From Desulfovulcanus ferrireducens (lineage in GTDB: Bacteria > Desulfobacterota > Desulfovibrionia > Desulfovibrionales > Desulfonatronovibrionaceae): a stretch of DNA of 64,000 nt. This document shows positions 19,413-26,451 of the stretch, piece by piece. The notes beneath the pieces were generated by a model. The model saw nothing but the letters and a program-made list of their open reading frames with translations, was not told where the DNA came from and did no database searches. Made by a program: the position numbers and the translations under genes. The stretch covers positions 1 through 64,000 of the forward strand of contig NZ_JAGUQP010000001.1 of assembly GCF_018704065.1 (NCBI RefSeq), read 5' to 3'. Every line of letters begins with the position of its first letter. Positions within the stretch are counted from its first letter, which is position 1.

Positions 19413-19601
19413 ATGGCTTATAAAATTACAGTTGATGTGGATAAGTGTACAGGTGATGGTGAGTGCGTAGATGTTTGCCCTGTCGAAGTTTATGAACTTC
19501 AAGATGGCAAAGCCGTACCTGTTAATGAAGAAGAATGCCTTGGTTGTGAGTCCTGTATTGAAGTTTGCGAACAGGATGCCATCACTTTAGAAGAGATTTA
19601 G
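19413..19601 (+). CDS. Two-cluster ferredoxin with a CxxDxxCxxxCP first site
   Basis: Small cytoplasmic electron carrier of 62 aa. The second site is canonical: Cys42, Cys45, Cys48, Cys52. In the first site the second Cys is replaced by Asp: Cys12, Asp15, Cys18, Cys22-Pro. This is the pattern of Desulfovibrio africanus ferredoxin III, whose [3Fe-4S] cluster can take up a fourth metal through the Asp. The protein therefore probably carries one [3Fe-4S]/[4Fe-4S] interconvertible cluster and one stable [4Fe-4S]. TTGGAGGTTTG precedes the ATG. It lies between the dsrMKJOP and dsrABD groups and could serve sulfite reduction or pyruvate oxidation. Confidence 0.93.
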   Translation: MAYKITVDVDKCTGDGECVDVCPVEVYELQDGKAVPVNEEECLGCESCIEVCEQDAITLEEI

Positions 19602-19607
19602 CTTAAA

Positions 19608-19637
19608 ATAAGGGGGGCAATAACCTTGCCCCCTTAT
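19608..19637 (+). terminator. Probable terminator of the ferredoxin gene
   Basis: TAAGGGGGGCAA pairs with TTGCCCCCTTA around a 5-nt loop (one extra G), just after the ferredoxin stop. The T run after it is weak. Confidence 0.65.
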
Positions 19638-19698
19638 CACTTTGTACCCCCATCTTACAATCCTCTCAATAAACTTTATCCAAAATAGTTTTGGTAAA

Positions 19699-19740
19699 AT
19701 GATCTATATTCTAAGGTATTAATCTTAGAATATGGATCAT
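19699..19740 (+). promoter_or_regulatory. Long inverted repeat upstream of the Cys-cluster gene
   Basis: Arms 19699-19715 and 19724-19740 (core ATATTCTAAG / CTTAGAATAT with outer ATGATC / GATCAT) are complementary over 17 bp with one mismatch and an 8-nt loop. It ends 25 nt before the next start codon. With no T run after it, an operator or a leader hairpin is likelier than a terminator. Confidence 0.5.
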
Positions 19741-19765
19741 AGTGCCAAATAAAAGGAGTTAATGA

Positions 19766-20476
19766 ATGGATTTAGATTTTAGCTATTATTTTAAACAATA
19801 CGAACAGCTTTTAAAAAATGTAGACAATATATTTTCAAAGGTTAAAGAAGAGTATCCTGATAGGGTCAAATGTACCCTTGGTTGCAGCGATTGCTGTTAT
19901 GCACTATTTGATTTGCCCCTCATTGAGGCTCTGTACTTAAATCATCATTTTAAAGAATTAGATAAAGAAAGGCGCAATGAAATCCTGGTTCGTGCTGATA
20001 AAGCAGATCGACAAATATATAAGATTAAGAGACAAGCTTTCAAGGCACAACAAAAAGGTGAGGAAGAAGAAAAAATTTTAGCTGAAATAGCCAAAAAAAG
20101 AGTCCGTTGTCCTTTACTTGGAGAAGATAATAAATGTGAGTTGTATGATGTTAGGCCCGTTACATGCCGTTTATATGGTGTGCCTATGGCTATTCATCAA
20201 AAGAGCCGTTCTTGTGGCCTGTCTGGGTTTGAGCCTGGTCGCTCTTATCCTACTGTAAATATGGATAAGATTTATGAGAAGTTATTTTTGATAAGCTATG
20301 ATCTGGTCCAGAGTTTAAATACTAAATATGTTCAACTACATACAGTTTTGGTGCCGGTCTCAATGGCTTTGCTTACAGAATATGATCATGAATATCTTGG
20401 CATAAGAGAGAATCTGCCTGTGTCTGATGAAGAAAAAAAAGTTACGAATGAATGGGTGTTAGGTGAGGGGGACTAA
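19766..20476 (+). CDS. YkgJ-family cysteine-cluster protein
   Basis: A 236-aa soluble protein with the Cys cluster of the YkgJ/UPF0153 family: CTLGCSDCC near residues 33-41 and a downstream group CPLLGEDNKCELYDVRPVTC (about 115-134) with a later Cys near 147. These may bind zinc or an iron-sulfur cluster. The biochemical role is unknown; some relatives are labelled Fe-S oxidoreductases without proof. AAAGGAG precedes the ATG. It overlaps the next gene closely (adjacent stop and ATG), so the two are coupled. Its position between the two dsr groups suggests a link to Fe-S or sulfur metabolism. Confidence 0.78.
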   Translation: MDLDFSYYFKQYEQLLKNVDNIFSKVKEEYPDRVKCTLGCSDCCYALFDLPLIEALYLNHHFKELDKERRNEILVRADKADRQIYKIKRQAFKAQQKGEEEEKILAEIAKKRVRCPLLGEDNKCELYDVRPVTCRLYGVPMAIHQKSRSCGLSGFEPGRSYPTVNMDKIYEKLFLISYDLVQSLNTKYVQLHTVLVPVSMALLTEYDHEYLGIRENLPVSDEEKKVTNEWVLGEGD

Positions 20477-20836
20477 ATGAAAATTCTCCTTGATGAACAG
20501 GAAAGGCAAAAAAGAGCGATTTATGACTCTCTGTCTCCAAGACGGAAGAAGTTTATTGACCGCATAGGTTATGAAAAATGGGATCCTTTTCAAGAGCCTA
20601 ATGATCCTCGCAAGATAAAAACTGATACAACAAACCGAACAACAAAGCAGTTAGTGAGGGATTTTTTATCTGAGTGTCAGCCAGAAGATTATAGTAATGC
20701 CTATGGACAGGGAGTGTTAGAGATTTGCTTAGGGATTGTTAATGGCGATGATCGGTATCGGGCCATGTATGAGTTTTCATTATGGTATCATGAGTTATTA
20801 AAAAGAGAAAATAAAGAGTTTAAAAAAAGTTTATAA
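20477..20836 (+). CDS. Small conserved-looking protein of unknown function
   Basis: 119 aa, soluble, charged and mostly helical, with no recognised motif. It begins with a heptad-like charged helix (MKILLDEQERQKRAIYD) followed by SPRRKKFIDRIGYEKWDPF. The ATG starts directly after the stop of the Cys-cluster gene, and the preceding gene's GGTGAGGGGGAC end supplies the ribosome site, so the pair is almost certainly co-translated and may work together. I do not recognise the family. Confidence 0.65.
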   Translation: MKILLDEQERQKRAIYDSLSPRRKKFIDRIGYEKWDPFQEPNDPRKIKTDTTNRTTKQLVRDFLSECQPEDYSNAYGQGVLEICLGIVNGDDRYRAMYEFSLWYHELLKRENKEFKKSL

Positions 20837-20992
20837 GTAAGGCAACAGAAGTTTTTAATAGGGTGATCATATCAGTGCTAAGGATTGCAAAAAAATAATT
20901 TATGAAAGACTTTTAATTTTATATAATTTTATACTTTAACCATCTATCCTATTATTAACGCTTTAAACTCTAAACATAGAGAAGGAAGGAAT

Positions 20993-21622
20993 ATGACCCA
21001 AGAACAGCAAAAAAAGACTATTGATGAACAAATTGAAGAGTTAAAGTCCAAATTAGCAGCAAATCCTGAATGCGGAATAACTCAATATAACTTGGGAGTT
21101 GCTTATCTGGCTAAACGGGAATTTGAAAAGGCAAAAGATGCCTTCAAAAAAGCAGTGCAATGCTCTCCTGATCTTGCTGAAGCCTATGTCCAACTGGGTG
21201 GAATAGCTATGTACGAAGGAGATATAGATGCCTGCTTCAGCTATAATCAGATGGCCTCCAAAATACGGCCTCGTTTTGCAGTGCCTCATGGGAATATGGG
21301 GTTTGTTTATTTACAGAAAAATGAAGTAGATAAAGCCATTGCAAGTTTAAGAAGGGCCATTTCTTTTGATCCAAAGTTTGTTCAAGCTCATGCTACCTTA
21401 GGTAGTGCCTATCTTATGGAAGGAGATTTAGATGGGTGCATTGAGCAATCAAAGAAAGCCATTGAACTGGAACCCAAATTTGGACCAGCTTATAATAACA
21501 TGGGCTTAGCTTACTTAGAAAAGGGAGAGTATAAGAAGGCGGTTGAGTGCTTTGATAAAGCAATAGAAACTGGGTATGAGGTTGCCCCGGAGATACTTCA
21601 GGAAATTGAAAAATATCGCTAA
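20993..21622 (+). CDS. Tetratricopeptide-repeat protein
   Basis: 209 aa made almost entirely of about five TPR units (for example NLGVAYLAKREFEKAKDAFKK, and repeats beginning near residues 26, 60, 94, 128 and 162). There is no signal peptide or membrane segment, so it is a cytoplasmic protein-interaction scaffold. GAAGGAAGG precedes the ATG. It lies 375 bp before dsrA in the same direction but is separated from it by dsrA's own promoter. A role in assembling Dsr or Fe-S proteins is possible but is only inference from position. Confidence 0.85.
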   Translation: MTQEQQKKTIDEQIEELKSKLAANPECGITQYNLGVAYLAKREFEKAKDAFKKAVQCSPDLAEAYVQLGGIAMYEGDIDACFSYNQMASKIRPRFAVPHGNMGFVYLQKNEVDKAIASLRRAISFDPKFVQAHATLGSAYLMEGDLDGCIEQSKKAIELEPKFGPAYNNMGLAYLEKGEYKKAVECFDKAIETGYEVAPEILQEIEKYR

Positions 21623-21847
21623 TCATCATTTGTATCTTGATACATATCCAGCTGACTGATTGATCGGATGAATATGAGTAATGGCACCTCCTTTCCGTGG
21701 CCAGTCTGCTATAGAGAATTAAGAGGAGTAAAAGCTATTTGAGTTCTCTATTCATAACAGAACTTCTCTGATCCTCTAGCCATCAAAAGCAAATCATGGG
21801 CCATGGGTTTTGGTTAAGAAAGAGAGATGTAAAAATTTAATTTTCGG

Positions 21848-21882
21848 TTGACAAGAACTTTTTGTTGTGTGAAAATTCACAA
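21848..21882 (+). promoter_or_regulatory. dsrA promoter with overlapping Rex-like operator
   Basis: TTGACA (21848-21853) and GAAAAT (21871-21876) are separated by 17 nt. The 18-bp near-palindrome TTGTGTGAAAATTCACAA (21865-21882) covers the -10. Its right half TTCACAA is a perfect Rex half-site; the left half matches 5 of 7. Rex is the NADH-responsive repressor known to control sulfate-reduction genes in Desulfovibrio. Binding here is inference. Confidence 0.55.
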
Positions 21883-21913
21883 AAGAAGCTAACATGCGGT
21901 AAATTTGTGGTTT

Positions 21914-21958
21914 AAACCGTTTGCCTACTTGTATGGTTTTGGGTAGGACGGTTTTTTT
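21914..21958 (+). terminator. Terminator-like hairpin in the dsrA leader
   Basis: AAACCG (21914-21919) and CCTAC (21924-21928) pair with GTAGG (21943-21947) and CGGTTT (21949-21954), followed by eight T. It lies downstream of the dsrA promoter and 40 nt before the dsrA start, so it is an attenuator or a 5' stabilising stem, not the end of an upstream gene. Confidence 0.6.
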
Positions 21959-21997
21959 TAAAATAAGGGCGTAACTATTATTTAAGGAGGAATTGCA

Positions 21998-23311
21998 ATG
22001 CCTAAACATGAAACCCCTTTGTTGGACCAGCTTGAAAGTGGTCCATGGCCAAGTTTCGTGTCTGAGATTAAGAGGCAGTCTGAGGCCAGGCATCAAAAGC
22101 AGAATGAAGTGGAATATCAAATTCCTGTTGATGTCTGTGATGACGTGTTGGGAGTCTTGGAGATGTCCTACAATGATGGCACATGTCATTGGAAGCACGG
22201 TGGGATAGTTGGAGTTTTCGGTTATGGTGGTGGTGTAATTGGTCGTTATTGTGACCAGCCAGATAAATTTCCTGGCGTTGCTCATTTTCACACCGTTCGC
22301 GTTAACCAGCCTGCTGGTAAGTACTATACTACTGAATATCTGCGCCAACTTTGCGATCTTTGGGATTTTCGCGGTTCTGGTTTAACCAATATGCATGGGT
22401 CTACTGGAGATATCGTACTTTTGGGTACCAGGACCGAGCAGTTGGAAGAAATTTTCGGCGTATTGACCCATGAAATGAATCAGGACTTGGGTGGTTCTGG
22501 CTCCAACCTGCGTACACCTGCCTGTTGCTTGGGTGAATCTCGCTGTGAGTTTGCCTGTTATGACACTCAAGAGCTTTGCTACCAATTGACCATGGAATAC
22601 CAGGATGAGTTGCACAGGCCAGCCTTCCCCTATAAATTTAAATTTAAATTTGACGGTTGTCCGAATGGCTGCGTAGCATCAATAGCCCGTTCTGATATGT
22701 CTTTTATCGGAACCTGGCGTGATGAGATCCGCATTGATCAGGAAGCAGTTGCTGCCTATATTGGTGGAGAACTGAAACCGAATGCTGGCGCTCACGCTGA
22801 TGGTGAATGGGGCCCATTCGATATCCAGAAAGAAGTTATTGATCTTTGTCCTTCACAGTGCATGAGCTTGGAGGATGGAAAGTTAGTTATTGATAATAAA
22901 GAGTGTGTACGCTGTATGCATTGTATCAATACAATGCCAAGGGCTTTGCGTATTGGTAATGATCGTGGTTTGTCCATTCTGGTTGGCGCTAAGGCCCCAA
23001 TCCTTGACGGTGCTCAGATGAGTTCTCTGCTTGTACCTTTCATTAAGGTTGAGCCTCCTTATGATGAAATTAAGGAAGTTATTGAAAATGTTTGGGATTG
23101 GTGGATGGAAGAAGGTAAAAACCGTGAGCGTTTGGGTGAGACAATCAAGCGCTTGAGTTTTCAGAAGCTTTTGGAAGTTACTGGCATCAAGCCAATGCCT
23201 CAGCATGTACAGGAACCAAGACACAATCCTTATATTTTCTGGAAAGAGGAAGAGGTTCCTGGCGGATGGCAGCGTGATATTAAAGAATTCAGAAAACTCC
23301 ATCAGAGATAG
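21998..23311 (+). CDS. dsrA: Dissimilatory sulfite reductase alpha subunit
   Basis: Cytoplasmic catalytic subunit of DsrA2B2, which reduces sulfite with DsrC as co-substrate. Siroheme-[4Fe-4S] cysteines are visible as ACCLGESRCEFACYDT near 174-189 and DGCPNGCVAS near 218-226. An inserted ferredoxin domain carries CPSQC near 285 and ECVRCMHCINTMPRAL near 302-317. The length of 437 aa is standard. A perfect AAGGAGG ribosome site precedes the ATG. It is followed by dsrB after 12 nt. Transcription is likely driven by the promoter at 21848, with possible control by a Rex-type repressor and a leader hairpin. Confidence 0.98.
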   Translation: MPKHETPLLDQLESGPWPSFVSEIKRQSEARHQKQNEVEYQIPVDVCDDVLGVLEMSYNDGTCHWKHGGIVGVFGYGGGVIGRYCDQPDKFPGVAHFHTVRVNQPAGKYYTTEYLRQLCDLWDFRGSGLTNMHGSTGDIVLLGTRTEQLEEIFGVLTHEMNQDLGGSGSNLRTPACCLGESRCEFACYDTQELCYQLTMEYQDELHRPAFPYKFKFKFDGCPNGCVASIARSDMSFIGTWRDEIRIDQEAVAAYIGGELKPNAGAHADGEWGPFDIQKEVIDLCPSQCMSLEDGKLVIDNKECVRCMHCINTMPRALRIGNDRGLSILVGAKAPILDGAQMSSLLVPFIKVEPPYDEIKEVIENVWDWWMEEGKNRERLGETIKRLSFQKLLEVTGIKPMPQHVQEPRHNPYIFWKEEEVPGGWQRDIKEFRKLHQR

Positions 23312-23323
23312 GGGAGGTAAAAA

Positions 23324-24487
23324 ATGGCTTTTATTCCTTCTGGATATTACAATCCTGACAAACCAATGGAAAACAGGATTACTGATATTGGCCCTAGGTA
23401 TTATGAAGAATTTCTTCCACCTGTTATTAAGAATAACAAAGGTAAGTGGCTCTGGCATGAAATTTTGGACCCAGGCGTATTAATGCACAAGGCTGAGAGC
23501 GGCGACGAAGTTTACACTGTACGTTGCGGTTCTCCAAGGCTCTTGAGTGTTGAGACCATTCGTGAGATCTGCGAAATTGCCGATAAGCATTGCGATGGTT
23601 ACGTCCGTTTTACCACCAGAAATAACATTGAGTTCATGGTGGATAGCAAAGACAAGTTGGATGCTCTGAAAGAAGACCTGTCCAGCCGCAAGCATCCTGG
23701 CGGAAGTTACAAGTTCCCCATCGGTGGAACTGGTGCAGGTATAACCAACATAGTTCATACTCAGGGTTGGATCCACTGTCACACTCCTGCATCTGATGCT
23801 TCTGGTACTGTTAAGGTCGTTATGGATGAGCTTTTTGAAGAGTTCCAGCAGATGAAGATGCCTGCCAAGTTAAGAATCGCAATGGCATGCTGCTTGAACA
23901 TGTGCGGTGCTGTACATTGTTCTGATATTGCTATCCTTGGTTATCACCGCAAGCCTCCAATTATTGACCATGAATGGCTGGAAAACTTGTGTGAAATTCC
24001 ATTGGCTGTAGCAGCTTGTCCTACAGGCGCTATTCGTCCGACTAAGACAAAGATTACCACCGAGTCTGGAGAGGAAAAAGAGGTAAAGACTGTGGCCATC
24101 AAGCAGGAAAGGTGTATGTTCTGCGGTAACTGTTACACCATGTGTCCTGCATTGCCCTTGGCAGATAAAGAAGGTGATGGCTTGGTAATTATGGCCGGTG
24201 GTAAGATTTCAAACCGTATTAGCCAGCCTAAGTTCTCCAAAGTAGTAGTTGCCTTTATTCCTAATGAGCCTCCACGTTGGCCAACACTGGCTAAAGTAAT
24301 GCGTAAAATCGTTGAGGCTTACGCTAAAAACGCACGTAAATACGAACGTCTTGGCGATTGGGCAGAGCGTATTGGCTGGGAGCGCTTCTTTGAGATTTGT
24401 GACCTCGAATTCACCCACCACCTCATCGATGACTTCCGTGATCCTGCTTACTACACATGGAGACAAACCACACAATTTAAGTTTTAG
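23324..24487 (+). CDS. dsrB: Dissimilatory sulfite reductase beta subunit
   Basis: Partner of DsrA that holds the catalytically active siroheme in known structures. Siroheme-cluster cysteines: [14 protein letters not shown] near 188-201. The ferredoxin domain has [10 protein letters not shown] near 229-238 and [14 protein letters not shown] near 263-276. The length of 387 aa is normal. GGGGAGG precedes the ATG 12 nt after dsrA. The reading frame is intact, and the gene ends 68 nt before dsrD with a hairpin in between. Confidence 0.98.
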   Translation: MAFIPSGYYNPDKPMENRITDIGPRYYEEFLPPVIKNNKGKWLWHEILDPGVLMHKAESGDEVYTVRCGSPRLLSVETIREICEIADKHCDGYVRFTTRNNIEFMVDSKDKLDALKEDLSSRKHPGGSYKFPIGGTGAGITNIVHTQGWIHCHTPASDASGTVKVVMDELFEEFQQMKMPAKLRIAMACCLNMCGAVHCSDIAILGYHRKPPIIDHEWLENLCEIPLAVAACPTGAIRPTKTKITTESGEEKEVKTVAIKQERCMFCGNCYTMCPALPLADKEGDGLVIMAGGKISNRISQPKFSKVVVAFIPNEPPRWPTLAKVMRKIVEAYAKNARKYERLGDWAERIGWERFFEICDLEFTHHLIDDFRDPAYYTWRQTTQFKF

Positions 24488-24505
24488 GATTAAACAATAG
24501 AAATA

Positions 24506-24532
24506 GAGGGCGCATGAACTTCTTGCGCCCTC
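24506..24532 (+). terminator. Hairpin between dsrB and dsrD
   Basis: GAGGGCGCA (24506-24514) pairs perfectly with TGCGCCCTC (24524-24532) around a 9-nt loop, followed by a weak T run. It probably acts as a partial terminator or 3' stabiliser that sets the dsrAB to dsrD ratio. An upstream in-frame ATG for dsrD falls inside this stem and is therefore an unlikely start. Confidence 0.65.
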
Positions 24533-24555
24533 AAACTTTTAGAGAGGTTTTAGAC

Positions 24556-24798
24556 ATGGATAAAGAAGCTGCAAAACAAGCAATTATTGACTTTATCAAC
24601 TCAAAATCAAAGAGCAAAAGTAAATTTTATTTCAATGATTTCACTAAGCTTTTGCCAGATATGAAAACCAGAGAAGTTAAGAAACTTTTGACTCAGCTGA
24701 TTAACGAAGGCGTGTTGGAGTTCTGGTCCAGCGGTAGCACCACCATGTATGGTTTGGCTGGAGCTGGAAAGCAGCATGCCACTGAGGGTGAGGAGTAA
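24556..24798 (+). CDS. dsrD: DsrD, allosteric activator of sulfite reductase
   Basis: A small winged-helix protein (80 aa) found downstream of dsrAB in sulfate reducers and reported to stimulate DsrAB turnover. The sequence is basic and helical at the start (MDKEAAKQAIIDFINSKSKS), with a winged-helix core (YFNDFTKLL … REVKKLLTQLINEGVLEFW). I chose the ATG at 24556, with AGAGAGG 9 nt upstream and the length usual for DsrD; an upstream in-frame ATG at 24514 lies in a hairpin. Its presence is a marker for reductive, not oxidative, sulfite metabolism. Confidence 0.94.
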   Translation: MDKEAAKQAIIDFINSKSKSKSKFYFNDFTKLLPDMKTREVKKLLTQLINEGVLEFWSSGSTTMYGLAGAGKQHATEGEE

Positions 24799-24810
24799 TT
24801 TGATGATTGT

Positions 24811-24938
24811 GCCTAAAGTGCACTAAAGTTGAAAGAGCCTAAAGTTTCTTGACAAATGAGAGAAGAAAGTTTTTTTTAGCCTTTCGGCCTTTTTGAACCT
24901 TAGACACTTTAGTGCATTTTAAATAAAGCACTTTAGGC
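24811..24938 (+). repeat. 128-bp element with complementary ends between dsrD and cbiA
   Basis: GCCTAAAGTGCACTAAAGT (24811-24829) is complementary to ACTTTAGTGC (24906-24915) plus GCACTTTAGGC (24928-24938), with a 12-nt AT-rich insertion in the right arm. Between the arms are a TTGACA (24850-24855), a T run and a small GCC/GGC hairpin. It could be a mobile palindromic element or a transcribed regulatory stem before cbiA. Confidence 0.5.
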
Positions 24939-24949
24939 GCTATCTCATA

Positions 24950-26386
24950 GTGGTTAGAAACCAAAAATTTTCCTTTCCTCGAGTTATTCTTGCCGGCCTC
25001 AAAGGAGGCTCAGGCAAGACTTTAGTTAGTTTAGGCCTGACTAGGGCTTATAGAGATCAAGAACTCAAAATCAAGCCTTTCAAAAAGGGCCCAGATTATA
25101 TAGATGCCAAATGGCTGAGCCTGGCCGCGGGTCAGGCGGCATCAAATCTGGACCCTTTTATTTTTCCCTCATCTAAAGTTCAGTCACTTTTCTGGTCTTA
25201 TTCTTCCGACTTTGATTTGGCTTTGATAGAAGGTAATCGTGGCCTATTTGACGGCAAAGATGTTGCCGGCTCATATTCTACGGCTGAGCTTGCACGCTTG
25301 TTAGAAGCGCCCATTATACTGGTAGCAGATTGCACTAAAGTGACCAGAACCATGGCGGCCATTGTCATGGGGTGCAAACTGTTTGAGCCGGATTTGAATT
25401 TGGCTGGAATTATCTTAAATCAGACCGCTGGAGATAGGCACCGCAAAATTTTATGCCAGTCGATTGAAAAGTATACTGACATTCCCGTTCTTGGGGCTTT
25501 GCCAAGGATGCGTCAGAATCCTATCCCTGAGCGACACATGGGGCTGATTTCTGACCAAGAGTATCAAGATTTAGATACAATATTAAATAGGCTAGCCAAG
25601 ATAGTAAAAGATTATGTTGATATAGATAAAATATTAAAAATTGCTCGTGATGCAAAAGAAGTAGAGATATCATCATTTGATCCAGTCTGGCCAGAAACGA
25701 GCTCTAGTGATGTTGTTATTGGGGTAGTTAGGGATGCCTCCCTTTGGTTTTATTATGAAGAAAATATCAAGGCCTTGGAGGTACAAGGAGCGAAGGTTGT
25801 AAGCTTGAGTATTTTAGATGATTCTGATTGGCCAGAAATACATGCTCTGTATCTTGGAGGTGGCTTCCCGGAGACCATGGCCGGGCAGCTTGAAGCTAAC
25901 ACTAGAAAGAGAGCCTTGGTCAAGAATCTGGCAGAAAAGGGTATGCCCATTTATGCAGAATGTGGTGGCTTCATGTATCTATGCCAAAATTTATTTTATG
26001 ATGGGCTGAATTACACCATGACCGGTGTTTTGCCTGTTCAGACCAAGGTCCATAAAAAACCTCAAGGTCATGGATATGTACAGGCAGAAATTATTTTGCC
26101 CAATCCGTTTTATAAAAAAGGTCAAAAGATAGTTGGTCATGAGTTTCATTACTCAGATTGTCCGAACATTAACAAGGACTTGGACTTTGCTTTGCATTTA
26201 AATCGTGGTGTTGGTATGTGTGATGGTATGGATGGACTACTCCATAAAAATGTTTTGGCCAGTTATGCGCATATTCATGCACTAGGAACGCCTGATTGGG
26301 CTAAAAATTTTGTCTTGGCTGCGGAAAAATTTAAACAGGCCATGGACTCAGGTTTTAAAGAATGTCCCAGGATTGTTGTTGAATAG
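24950..26386 (+). CDS. cbiA: CobB/CbiA-type amidotransferase (probable siroheme amidase, DsrN-like)
   Basis: ATP- and glutamine-dependent amidase of 478 aa. The N-terminal dethiobiotin-synthetase-like domain has P-loop GGSGKT at 19-24. The C-terminal class-I glutamine amidotransferase domain has GGGFPE (about 302-307), a nucleophile Cys in AECGGFMYL (about 337) and catalytic HGYVQAE/GHEF-type residues. In vitamin B12 synthesis this family amidates cobyrinate at the a and c positions. Next to dsrABD it is thought to amidate siroheme, as the homologous DsrN does in sulfur oxidisers; that assignment rests on context. The start is GTG (24950) with no clear ribosome site. An element with complementary ends lies just before it. 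Confidence 0.88.
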   Translation: MVRNQKFSFPRVILAGLKGGSGKTLVSLGLTRAYRDQELKIKPFKKGPDYIDAKWLSLAAGQAASNLDPFIFPSSKVQSLFWSYSSDFDLALIEGNRGLFDGKDVAGSYSTAELARLLEAPIILVADCTKVTRTMAAIVMGCKLFEPDLNLAGIILNQTAGDRHRKILCQSIEKYTDIPVLGALPRMRQNPIPERHMGLISDQEYQDLDTILNRLAKIVKDYVDIDKILKIARDAKEVEISSFDPVWPETSSSDVVIGVVRDASLWFYYEENIKALEVQGAKVVSLSILDDSDWPEIHALYLGGGFPETMAGQLEANTRKRALVKNLAEKGMPIYAECGGFMYLCQNLFYDGLNYTMTGVLPVQTKVHKKPQGHGYVQAEIILPNPFYKKGQKIVGHEFHYSDCPNINKDLDFALHLNRGVGMCDGMDGLLHKNVLASYAHIHALGTPDWAKNFVLAAEKFKQAMDSGFKECPRIVVE

Positions 26387-26451
26387 CTTTTTTGGTGATC
26401 ACTCGCCATTTTCGTGCCTGTTTGCTATCCTGTGACTGGATACTTTGAACA

